Shown here in pieces: positions 11,260-20,598 of a stretch of 42,420 nt of DNA. The DNA comes from Tubiluchus corallicola (Eukaryota; Priapulida; Priapulimorpha; Priapulimorphida; Tubiluchidae), in NCBI GenBank assembly GCA_030141605.1, contig JAQGDQ010000702.1:67501-109920 (forward strand). Direction: 5' to 3'. The first letter of the stretch is position 1, and the number at the start of each line of letters is the position of its first letter. Under the pieces are notes generated by a model that was given only the letters and a program-made list of their open reading frames with translations, made no database searches and was not told where the DNA came from. The position numbers were made by a program, and so were the translations under genes.

Positions 11260-11500
11260 ACCTTTGATTAGTCAAAGATTGTCGAACTCCAAATTCAATT
11301 GCTGCTAATTGGGAGTCGTTTAATTCGCGCGTCCAGCCTCTTCTGGAAAACTCACTTTAGCGCTGTCGCCGCGAAGTCAAAAGCTTGGCTTCCCGAGCGC
11401 GCCGATGACGTCACGGTGACATGGCTTCACGCTCGGCGGCGACAACGACTGCACGCTGATTATTCTCGCTTCGGAGGAGGCATTTGCAAATAGAGAGAGA
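11260..11500 (-). promoter_or_regulatory. GC-richer promoter-like segment with CRE and octamer sites
   Basis: This stretch is clearly richer in G+C and CpG than its surroundings. It has a perfect CRE TGACGTCA at 11406-11413, a palindromic octamer-type ATTTGCAAAT at 11482-11491 and an inverted CCAAT-like ATTGG near 11310. It sits directly upstream of the - strand signal-peptide ATG at 11248. A + strand role cannot be excluded. Confidence 0.4.
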
Positions 11501-11834
11501 GAAATTGTCCTCTCGGGGGTCCAATTACTTAGCCGAAAACAAGTTTAAGTACTGGCTTCTTCTACTTTGTTTCAGTGCTGCCGGGAGCACGAGTTAATGA
11601 GTCTAGTAAGAAACAAAAGGCGCAGACTTGACTTAGAATACAAAATATGCAAAATTGAGCAACAGAGTGGTGCAAACTTGGTATTCGATCGCGTGGGCAG
11701 ATGGGAAATGACAGTTACTGTTGTAAGGAGGCACCTAGAGGCGCCACTTGTATCTTGATTAACAATGAGTAAAGTTCCAGTCAAGCCACACACGTCTAGA
11801 TTGATGTCACTGAATGCTCGGAATGTTGAGAACA

Positions 11835-12270
11835 TTTTTGTGTTGTGTTGTATTGTGTTATGTGATGTTATATTATGTTACGTTATATTACGTTATGTTA
11901 TGTTATGTTATGTTATGTTATGTTATGTTATGTTATGTTATGTTATGTTATGTTATGTTATGTTATGTTATGTTATGTTATGTAATGTTATGTTATGTTA
12001 TGTTATGTTATGTTATGTTATGTTATGTTATGTTATGTTATGTTATGTTATGTTAATTTATGTTATTTTATGTCAAGTCATGTCATGTTATGTTACGTTA
12101 TGTCATGTTATGTTATTTCATGTTACATTTTGTTACGTTATGCTATGTTACAATATGTTATGTTATGTTATGTTACATTACATTATTTTATGTTTTCTCG
12201 TGGTATGTTGTGTTATGCTATGTTTTATTACGTTACGTTGCGTTACTTTACATTGTTTTATGTCACATAA
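11835..12270. repeat. (TTATG)n pentanucleotide array
   Basis: The pure core runs from about 11892 to 12050. Decayed copies with C for T or inserted bases run to about 12270. Open frames rich in Met-Leu-Cys-Tyr-Val are products of the 5-bp period, not genes. Confidence 0.95.
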
Positions 12271-12279
12271 TGTTATGAT

Positions 12280-12739
12280 TGGTAGCTTCATTTATTTATC
12301 TATTTGATTATTTATTAAACTAGTTAACAAACATCTAACACGAACGTATATAGGATGAACGAAAAGAAAATTCCACCGGGAGAACGTACCAGTTTGCACA
12401 AAATACTTCCAAGTTTCGTCACTAGATGGCTCGACCAGTCTGTCGTATACATTACTCTGTGGCATCACGGTGTGCTGCACGTCCCTCGTAAAACTAAAAT
12501 TCATGAAAGTCATTGATGTCTAATACTAGATCAGCAGTTCCAACGCCTGTCTTCCTAGCAAAACAGAGAGAAGTTCATTAGTTAAAAGCAAAGTCATTCA
12601 TTCCAGTTTAACAGCAAGTTAAGCCATCTCATCCATCTTGGTAAAGGGATAAATTTCCTGGATTTACTGACAAATCGTATTGTTCTGAAGACACAGCCCC
12701 TTAAGTTGTATTAATAATTATAACAGGGGACCAACTTAC
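12280..12739. other. Intergenic, no gene seen
   Basis: No convincing exon or repeat. The 73-codon - strand frame (12513 to 12292) has no supporting features. Confidence 0.4.
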
Positions 12740-12759
12740 TTTTCCTGGATGTCCCACAG

Positions 12760-13080
12760 CTTTGTGTAGAAACGCACCTTCAAACATTTGGGAAAAATTT
12801 TAGCTTCCAGAAAAATCTGTAAATCCTTTGCCGCACATTCTGGCTTTGGAAGGCTTTGTGTAGAAACGCACCCTTAGAAACTTGGGAAAAATTTTACCTT
12901 TGAAAAATCTATGAACCTTTGCCGCACATTCTGTTTCGGGTGGTGCCCTTCCGGCGGTTCCTTTAAGTTTTTCAATGTTTGAATTTGTAGGTCCTACGGC
13001 AAATTTTGGATTAAAATTCAGAAGGGCACCAGAAACAAAATGTCGGCAAAGAATTTATAGATTTTTCTGAAAGAGAAACA
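12760..13080. repeat. Duplicated and folded-back repeat with an 18S-like core
   Basis: TTTGTGTAGAAACGCACC occurs at about 12761 and, with a one-base change, at about 12855, each followed by GGGAAAAATTTTA and CCTTTGCCGCACATTCTG (about 94-bp duplication). The second copy continues into GGTGCCCTTC. An inverted version (GAAGGGCACCAGAAAC, then TCGGCAAAG and AGATTTTTCTGAAAG) lies at about 13018-13074, so the block can fold back on itself. It contains the 29-nt 18S-like piece at 12940-12968. Confidence 0.7.
12940..12968 (-). other. 18S rRNA-like 29-nt segment, copy 1
   Basis: On the - strand it reads ACTTAAAGGAACCGCCGG followed by AAGGGCACCAC. Against the near-universal eukaryotic 18S segment (ACTTAAAGGAATTGACGG, then AAGGGCACCAC) I count 26 of 29 matches. 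The flanking sequence does not continue as 18S. It is a perfect inverted match to 14322-14350. Confidence 0.5.
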
Positions 13081-13144
13081 GAAAGTATAATAACAATGTC
13101 TTTGTTTTACACGGGAAAAAAAGTTGCTTGAGCAGGAAAATCAC

Positions 13145-13290
13145 GACTTTGAATTGAATTGAATTGAATTTTAATGCACAGATAAATAGTGAAAAGTTGA
13201 TGGTGATGGAGCAACCAGCGCTAGCAAGGCACAAAATCACAATTAAATTTGAATTTATTTCTGACTTGCAAGTTTGCAATGATAATTTAC
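13145..13290 (-). mobile_element. Possible LINE 3' tail
   Basis: On the - strand the sequence ends in a short (AATTC)n-like tail (GAATTGAATTGAATTGAATT on +, near 13143-13163) after CTGTGCATTAAAATTC. Short A-rich pentamer tails are common at the 3' ends of CR1/RTE-type LINEs. No coding part is recognisable. Confidence 0.3.
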
Positions 13291-13395
13291 ACAGAAAGCG
13301 TTAAATTAACACAAATTGTGACACAAAATTTTTATTAAGGCTACTGCCATGCCTCTAGACAACACCAAGAAGGTAATCTTGTGTTGGTTTATTAT

Positions 13396-13397
<2 letters not shown>

Positions 13398-13490
<93 letters not shown>

Positions 13491-13537
13491 TTTCTCTCCT
13501 CCTATTCCTTTCTCTCTCTCTCTCCTTCTCCCTCCTA

Positions 13538-13598
<61 letters not shown>

Positions 13599-13762
13599 CT
13601 CTCCCCCTCTCTCTCTCCTCTTTCTCTCTCCCTCTCTTTCTCTACTCTCTCTCTCTCCCTCCCCCTTCTCTCTCTTTCTCTCTCCTTTACCTTTCTCTCT
13701 CCCTCTCTCTTTTTTCTCTCTCTTTCTATCTTTTCTCTGTCTCCTGTCTCTCGCTCACTCAC

Positions 13763-13860
<98 letters not shown>

Positions 13861-13885
13861 TCTCTCTCTCACACTCACTCATTCA

Positions 13886-13918
<33 letters not shown>

Positions 13919-14075
13919 TCACTCATTCACTCTCTCTCTCACACACACATGCTCACTCACTCACTCTCTCTCTCTCTCTCACTCACACACTCTCACTCAC
14001 TCATTCACTCTCTCTCACACACACACACACTCACTCATTCACTCTCTCTCTCACACACACGTGCTCACTCACTCA

Positions 14076-14110
<35 letters not shown>

Positions 14111-14196
14111 TCACTCACTCATTCACTCTCTCTCACACACACGTGCTCACTCACTCACTCTCTCTCTCTCTCTCACTCACACACTCTCACTCACTT
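13398..14196. repeat. 800-bp compound (CT)n / (CA)n microsatellite
   Basis: A CT tract (13398-13790) with short interruptions runs into CA repeats (13795-13858). Then come alternating blocks of CT and CA with CACTCACTCATTCACTC junctions and repeated GTGCTCACTCACTCAC segments, suggesting higher-order duplication of about 100 bp. The frames of 289 and 306 codons are Ser-Leu-His-Thr repeats and not genes. Confidence 0.95.
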
Positions 14197-14321
14197 AAAA
14201 ATTGTAAAGCTGCACATTTCACTGCAAAGCTTCACTTGTATGAAAAATGACAAAAGTATCTCAAAATAAGAGCTATAGAATTTACATTAGCTATTTTGGC
14301 ACAGGCAGCACGAGTGCTGAG

Positions 14322-14350
14322 ACTTAAAGGAACCGCCGGAAGGGCACCAC
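14322..14350 (+). other. 18S rRNA-like 29-nt segment, copy 2
   Basis: Inverted perfect partner of 12940-12968, with the same three differences from the 18S consensus, so both come from one altered ancestor. Neighbouring bases do not match 18S. Confidence 0.5.
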
Positions 14351-15130
14351 ACGAACATTTTTAAAATAACAGCCTTGTGTGCGTATAAAATTTAATTTAA
14401 AAACTAACTTACCCTAGCATAAAAATAATTTTTAACAATAAGACTTTCATTTTACATGAGAACGAAACTAGACGAGGGTAAATAAAGAGTTAAACTAAAT
14501 AATTAAACATCAGCTGCTGAATTAAAATTGGCTCATAAGTGAGAAAATTGAAATTTAACAGGAAAATACAGGATAAACAGAAGTCCATGCCTCATTTGTT
14601 TATTTTTATTTATTTATTGTTTATTATTTACTAGTTTTCAATTTGGCGGATATCACAGTCTTCTGATTTATTTACCAAGTACTAGGCGTCACTGGTAATT
14701 CAATTTTTATCTTTTTCTGATCATTTTTTCGTCTTCCTCGTTGTTATTAGTTCGTCTAATTATTGTAATGTTAATGTGAAGATTATTATTAATAATTAAA
14801 CAAACGCACGTAATTATTTAAACTTGACTCCAAATTTGAAAGACAAGAAATGTGAAACAGCTGAGATACATGTCTGGGTAAAAATGTTTTAAAAAAGTTT
14901 ATACAGCCTGGATTTGAACTAAGGATCTTCTGCTTACAAGGCTGTATTCCAACTATTTTACATTTTCTGTCTTTCAAATTTGGTATCAAAATTTAATTTA
15001 ACTGTCGACTTCTTGCTGTTTAGTTTAGTTAGATTATCTTAAATCATTCTTTCTTTTCCTTGTCGTCTTCTTCTTCATTCTTCAATTATTGTCGTTTAAT
15101 AAAGATATTTTCTCGTTATGGACTTAAGCA
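14351..15130. other. Intergenic, no gene seen
   Basis: AT-rich. A short near-inverted pair (GACAGAAAATGTAAAATAG-type sequence at about 14957 and CAAATTTGAAAGACAAGAAA at about 14831) suggests a decayed fold-back element. Nothing coding. Confidence 0.35.
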
Positions 15131-15375
15131 CTTTGTTCTTAATGAGGAACATTGTTCTTTGTCATTGTTCATTAAACTACTAGTTCATTCTTCTCTTGTC
15201 AACATTTGAAATTAAAGGAAAAGTTAACCTAAATTGAAATAGAGACTGTTGATATTAATGAGGAACATTGCTCTCTTGGTCACTGTTTATTGCACTACTA
15301 GTTCATTCTTGTGTTGCTAACACTTGAAATTAAAGGAAAAGTTAACATAAATTGAAATAGAGAATGTTGATCTTA
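15131..15375 (+). repeat. Tandem duplication of about 120 bp
   Basis: AATGAGGAACATTG is followed by GTTCATTCTT and AATTAAAGGAAAAGTTAAC in two successive copies (about 15138 and 15258) with a few substitutions. Confidence 0.8.
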
Positions 15376-15799
15376 AATTAGTTTGCTGATCTCACATTTT
15401 CATGATAAACTTAGCTTCTTGAGGCGCAAAACTGCAAAGGTAACAAAGCGAACTTAACAAACAGACAGACAAAAAAGCCCTTTAACAAATCATCATTAAT
15501 ATCATTTGTAACAGCCTATATATCTGATGATGGATTCGATGTCAAGCGTCTGCTTTTCTTTGACGTTTCACAAAATGTCAGAAATCATTTAAATTTGTTT
15601 ATCCAGTTAGAAAGATGAAACGAAACCTTCGCGACAGTCAAAGAAGTGAAAGGTTGCAAATTGTTAGCAATTGTTTGCGATTTGCTCTTTTTACTTCTAA
15701 AGTTTCTAATCTATTATTTAATTATCAGAAACGCTTTTACAGTATTACTTGTTTTAAAAATGTATACCTTTTATTGGACTTGAGAATGAGGAAGAGAGA

Positions 15800-15864
<65 letters not shown>

Positions 15865-15874
15865 GGGAGAAAGA

Positions 15875-15907
<33 letters not shown>

Positions 15908-15919
15908 GGAGAGAAAAAA

Positions 15920-15960
<41 letters not shown>

Positions 15961-16199
15961 AAAAGAGAGAGAGAGAGAGAGACAAACCAAGCGTGCCAGA
16001 CACATGGAACTGCTGCTACGTCGTTAGTAATGACGTAGCGCCATCTATGGCTAATAACTGAATTTTTTAGAAACGGAAAGAATTTCACAAACGAATACAC
16101 GCAAGATGAATTTTTCTTAACGCCAGAAAACGCATCTTCAGGAACTCAGGTTTTAAATGTGCTGTAAAACACGTATTCTGAGAGATTACACTTGCCATA
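15376..16199. repeat. No gene; (GA)n microsatellite at about 15787-15985
   Basis: Imperfect GA tract with AAAG interruptions. The 148-codon + strand frame around it (15615 to 16061) becomes Arg-Glu-Lys low complexity and has no family features. A GACGTAGCGCCATC piece lies near 16032. Confidence 0.7.
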
Positions 16200-16495
16200 C
16201 TATAACAAACTGACTTTATAATAAATTTTTTTCTTGACTTAATTATTAGTCGCGTATGTGTGGTTAACAGCTGAAGTTAAGCAATGTTAAGCCTAGACAG
16301 TGAAGGCATAGACGACCATCGGGTTCAAATCAGTAGATTCACGCCATACTATAACAACGACTTAATTTTTCTTGCTTAATTATTAGTGGTATGTGTGGTT
16401 AACAGCTGAAGTTAAGAATGTTAAGCCTAGATAGTGAAGGCATGGACGACCATTGGGTTCAATACTCATTCTGAGAGACTACACTTGCCATACTG
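16200..16495 (+). repeat. Direct duplication of about 125 bp
   Basis: GTATGTGTGGTTAACAGCTG, AATGTTAAGCCTAGA and GTGAAGGCAT-GACGACCAT occur in two copies (about 16254 and 16388), with similar flanks (CATACTATAACAA before each). Confidence 0.8.
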
Positions 16496-16701
16496 TCCAT
16501 CAGTAAAGGAAATCTTACCAATATGTTTTTCAAGATGAGACAGTAAAGAGTTAATCGCATAGTCGGGTACAAAATGAAGTTTTCTGTACTTGTAATTGCG
16601 TACTATGTAGGCACGTACCAGACTTCACATATTATTATAAGAAATTTCTCTCTTTCTTCTTTGCAGCCACAGCTATAACAACAATAACATGAATCAGTGT
16701 A

Positions 16702-16856
16702 GTGACTCAAACATGTGTGTACACGTAAAGCATGTATTTTATATAAACGTGTGACTCAAACATGTGTACACGTAAAGCATGTATTTTATATAAACGTGTG
16801 ACTCAAACATGTGTACACGTAAAGCATGTATTTTATATAAACGTGTGACTCAAACA
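16702..16856 (+). repeat. 47-bp tandem array, about 3.3 copies
   Basis: GTGACTCAAACATGTG starts at 16702, 16751, 16798 and 16845. Each unit continues with TACACGTAAAGCATGTATTT. Lies about 0.5 kb past the PSMD13 stop codon. Confidence 0.9.
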
Positions 16857-17346
16857 CATGCGTTTTAAACCAAAGCGCAAAAAAATTGTCGAGAACCTCA
16901 AATGTTTATTCCCTAATTTTTTCTTGAAGACGACTCGGTTTCCATATGCAAAAATAATGTCTGTAAAAGCTATAAAGAACTGCTCGGAAGCAACAAGATT
17001 TGGTGACAAACAGCGCCCCCTGCATTCAGTGTATTGTGTACAAATTGTTAGAAGTTCCGGACTCGTGGTCCGTGGCGCAACATCAGAAATATACAAATTA
17101 AAAAATGTAGCTATGAAATGTTTAACACAGTGAAAAAACTTGTAAATCACTACAATGTAGCTGCTTGCTGACAAAATACATAAATGCTCATCTTGTACTT
17201 TCTCTGCACCCTGTACAATTATCTCAGGACTGCGAGCACAGCTCTGTATGTAGACAAGTGGTCTATATAAGCTAAGTTATTGATATATCAATTGTAAGTT
17301 GACACAGTAATACATATATACAGGTTCATTGTTACACGAAAGGAGC

Positions 17347-18483
17347 TCATAAAGTGAGAATATCGTGAGCTTTATTTTCCAGCAACAACTCCATGGACGA
17401 CACGGCCGTACACCAACCGGTCAAGCGCTCCTGCATGCCCGCAATCTGCTGCACGTCCAGTACCCGCGGTTGCACCCACGTCATGCAAACCTTCTGCTCC
17501 ACCTCGTCTATGCTACCCTTCACCAGTCCCAACGACAGCGCCTTCATCACGAGTAGCTCCACCTCGCCGATCGGCAGCCTCGCTTCGCTGGCTATCTCTT
17601 CGAAAGACAGCTGACGACTGTTGGCGGGTCTCTTGAATGTCATTTCCATCAGACAGAGGAGGGAGATTTTCTGTCTCATTGCTAGTTCGTTTGCCGAGAG
17701 GTCGGCTTGGCAGCTCCATTCGGAGCGCAGGTTTTCGTACTTGGTGATGTTTCCGCTGTTAAAAGCAAAGAGAAGATCAACTAGCCAAGATTTGCCTCCT
17801 TCCCGCAGTCTATCGAGTATCGGATGGGCCAGCAATTCCCCAAAATTATAAATACCATCTCCCAGGACAGCAGCAAGTGCAAGATGAAATGCTCGGTCAA
17901 GTTGCTCGTCATCCGAAATCAAGTCCAAGTCAATGCAGCCCAAATAGCGCAGCGCATCTCGGTAGTAATCTGCATGATTTCCAACAACCTTGTGATAATT
18001 GCTGCACATGTCGTAGAATCGACTGTGGACAGGGCCAACGCCATCTTGCGCTTCTAGCATGGCACCAGCTTTCTCTATGAGTTCTTTTGTGGCTTTAATC
18101 TCACGCAACTGCAGTTGTATTAATGCCTCAGCTGTCATGCATAGTATTTGTGCATCATCTGAACCTTTCACCTTCTCTTGCGTTTTGTGCAGAAATTCTA
18201 CGCACTCTTTTGGATCGTTCATTTGTCGAATGATGAAAACTACAATTTCTACAAAAGCTAAACTATTTATTCGGTGTTCAAAGTCGGCTAAGAAATTCTC
18301 ATACATCTTCAAAAGATTAACTTTTTCGGAATACACCGGATTTTTTACAAATTTGAGCAATCTTTGAGTTAGTTGATGCCACAGTTTTTTATTATAAAGT
18401 TCCTCTAACTCTGCCCATTCTGAACCAAGATCTCCTGTTGCTGTTTGCAACTGCTCTGTCAAATATGCATTAACATCCCTCAT
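17347..18483 (-). CDS. PSMD13: 26S proteasome non-ATPase regulatory subunit 13 (Rpn9), intronless
   Basis: The 378-residue product matches PSMD13 along its whole length; the human protein is 376 residues. It is a structural subunit of the 19S lid of the 26S proteasome in cytosol and nucleus. Conserved stretches include KKLWHQLT near residue 34, SVHSRFYD-like VHSRFYDMCSNY near 155, NFGELLAHPIL near 219, LCLMEMTFKRPANSRQL in the PCI winged-helix part near 280-296, VELLVMKALSLGLVKGSIDE, TWVQPRVLD and the terminal HDILTL. The ATG at 18481-18483 matches the family start (MRDV for MKDV). There is no intron and no frame damage. I saw no oligo-A tract near the 3' end, so a fresh retrocopy is not favoured, but an older, functional one is possible. 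Divergent to VARS2, 2.1 kb away. Confidence 0.96.
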   Translation of the reverse strand: MRDVNAYLTEQLQTATGDLGSEWAELEELYNKKLWHQLTQRLLKFVKNPVYSEKVNLLKMYENFLADFEHRINSLAFVEIVVFIIRQMNDPKECVEFLHKTQEKVKGSDDAQILCMTAEALIQLQLREIKATKELIEKAGAMLEAQDGVGPVHSRFYDMCSNYHKVVGNHADYYRDALRYLGCIDLDLISDDEQLDRAFHLALAAVLGDGIYNFGELLAHPILDRLREGGKSWLVDLLFAFNSGNITKYENLRSEWSCQADLSANELAMRQKISLLCLMEMTFKRPANSRQLSFEEIASEARLPIGEVELLVMKALSLGLVKGSIDEVEQKVCMTWVQPRVLDVQQIAGMQERLTGWCTAVSSMELLLENKAHDILTL

Positions 18484-19053
18484 GTTTGAAAATGAAATAA
18501 GACAATAATAATCCTAAAGCAACAAGAGAATGCACGTTTCACAGTTAATTAAGACGAGAAACCAATTTTCGCTGATAAACGCGACTCATCATCTCACCTT
18601 ACCGCAAAATAATTCGCCAATTGACACGCGGATATGAATAAATTCATTTTAGTTTAGTTTTATTACAAATGCCATAATCCGTTTCGTATGATACCGCATC
18701 ATAACCAATGCAAACGACTGTAAGCTACATATATGACATTATCAACGATATGAAATTAAGTCACTAACATGAAACAACTGCATTTCATTATAAGTACAGT
18801 AAATATTATTACACAACAGTATAGTAATCATTGTTCTAGTTTGCAAAAGGGATTTCGATTAAAGAGTTTTTAACTACAATGTTAAAAACAAAACAATGCT
18901 AAAACAAAAAATAAATATAAAAAATGGAATTGAACTCGTGTCATTACTGTTTTACCACTGTTAAACCTTGAGAGCATTTCAAACAACAATAACGTATGTA
19001 AGAACACAAAAAGGCAGTGCATTATTATGAGTTAAGAAGTGTTAACAAAATGG
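18484..19053. other. Intergenic between PSMD13 and VARS2, proximal part
   Basis: The upstream region of PSMD13. No TATA box or clear promoter motif was found; the first 130 bp are slightly GC-richer (CAATTGACACGCGGAT near 18618). No exon seen. Confidence 0.35.
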
Positions 19054-19061
19054 ATGAACTG

Positions 19062-19441
19062 TAGGGGTGAACATCAGACGTTCGAATTCGATTCAAACAA
19101 ACCTAAAACTATAGATTCCAATAATTCAGCTCTTCAATCACATACGTTCCTTCTCATGAAAACGATCGAATCATCACGCAATTAACATAATTTAGCTATA
19201 ATTTCTGTGCACAATTTTACACAAATTATTAGTGGTCTTACTGTAGAACGAATTAAGTAATATGAATGACTTTTGTAAGACCACTTTTTACTAGTGTTTT
19301 GAAAACTTGTTCGAAAATCTTTCAAACTCAATTCGAATTCTATTCGAATTTGAAATACCGAAATTTGGCTCAATTTGAATTCGAAAGTCATTAATCCGAT
19401 TCGATCTAAATTCGCTTTCCGGTAGAGAATGCTCACCTGTA
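19062..19441. mobile_element. hAT-type MITE, 380 bp, with 8-bp target duplication
   Basis: The left end TAGGGGTGAACATC and the right end GAATGCTCACCTGTA form an imperfect terminal inverted repeat (TACAGGTGAGCATTC when reversed). The element is flanked by perfect 8-bp duplications ATGAACTG at 19054-19061 and 19442-19449, the target size made by hAT transposases. The interior is AT-rich with many GAATTCGA-like pieces and no transposase frame, so it is non-autonomous. Confidence 0.8.
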
Positions 19442-19449
19442 ATGAACTG

Positions 19450-20598
19450 TAATTGAAATAACATTACTGATCAAATCGTGCATAAAGAGCATAATATTTA
19501 AAAACATAAATTATTTATTGAATGAACAAGTTTAAAATCCTACTAATAATTGATATCAAATTTGAAATTTCAATTAAATACCTCTCTGTCTGACGCAGTC
19601 AAACAAACAAATTTGATTTTATGCATTTAATCGAGAGGGTTAACGGAGTCGATGAAAAACAAGCACACACCAGTGTAACCCGGCTGCTAGCTTCTTAATA
19701 TTTTGCTGTAGTACAATGGCAGCGCCCGTTAATGGATACACATGAATCTTAGTTACTCAGAATGAGGATTAGTAAAGGAAGAGTTTTCTTGTAAGGAGGT
19801 TTCTTAAAAATATTTAAAAACTGAACAGTTGGTAGATTACCACTGGGGCTTAGTTTTACATTAGTAATCGGATGGGTATTTGTAAGACTATTACTTCTGC
19901 TGCAATTCAATACACTTACTTAGTAAACTGGCAAAGCTTGGCTGTGCAGGTCGGACATCAAGTTTAACTTACTTGTTCTAGGGGTAGTAAATGGCACTTT
20001 TATTTTGCGAAAATTGGGTTTCGGGATTTTTGTGGCTGATTCGATAGATGTGTGGTTCTTTGCCACTCTTTCTCCATTGCTACTTGTATTTTAACACATA
20101 TTACTGTACATTTAACACTGATCTTTACAGCATGTTTGAAAACATAAATAATAAAATGTACATTTATCTGGTGATAGTAGCTCATGCAAGCAATCATTTT
20201 GCTTCGGGTTTTTTTCTGTTACCAAGCCCAATGGAGTTATCAAATCAAAATCAAATCATTTATTTTTCATCCCAATAACAATACAAAGAAAAATAGGTAT
20301 AAATAAAAAAGCCAAACAAATGGGAAGTTAAACATAACTTCAATGTGTTCTTGCAAAGTCTGTAGCAACCAACATTCGTATGGTTACTGAGCATTTTGTG
20401 ATATGTAAATGACTAGAAAACCATAATTGCCGACTATTGAACAGTTTTGATACACAAGCACACAATTATTATTACGATAAAATACTTGTATTTTAATTTT
20501 TCATTTAGTAGCATTTGAAAAGCTGTTGTTTTTCTTCCAGTATGGTTTCCAGGACAACCAGCTTCACATGATCCTCAAAATCTCTCTTGTCTGGCATA
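19450..20598. other. Intergenic; LINE-tail piece at about 20234-20310 (-); VARS2 leader
   Basis: On the - strand 20310-20234 reads TTGTATTGTTATTGGGATGA, then AAATAAATGATTTGATTTTG. This looks like a LINE 3' end with an ATTTG-type tail; a + strand relative lies at about 32455-32500. Just before VARS2, TTGTTTTTCTTCCAG (AG at 20539-20540) is a good 3' splice site, suggesting a spliced 5' leader. An ATG at 20542 opens only a 9-codon upstream frame. Confidence 0.45.

Noticed and set aside
11567-11605. Small exon bounded by TTTGTTTCAG and GTAAGA on the + strand
   Set aside because: Splice-like motifs only; no upstream coding exon in phase and no protein similarity.
13349-14269. Frames of 289-306 codons rich in Ser, Leu, His, Thr
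   Set aside because: Pure CT/CA microsatellite translation.
16858-17133. 91-codon + strand frame downstream of PSMD13
   Set aside because: It begins inside the 47-bp array and shows no domain; probably chance in the PSMD13 3' region.
20587-20598. Earlier TTG start for the valyl-tRNA synthetase
   Set aside because: Nuclear genes start at ATG; the first ATG in frame is at 20599.
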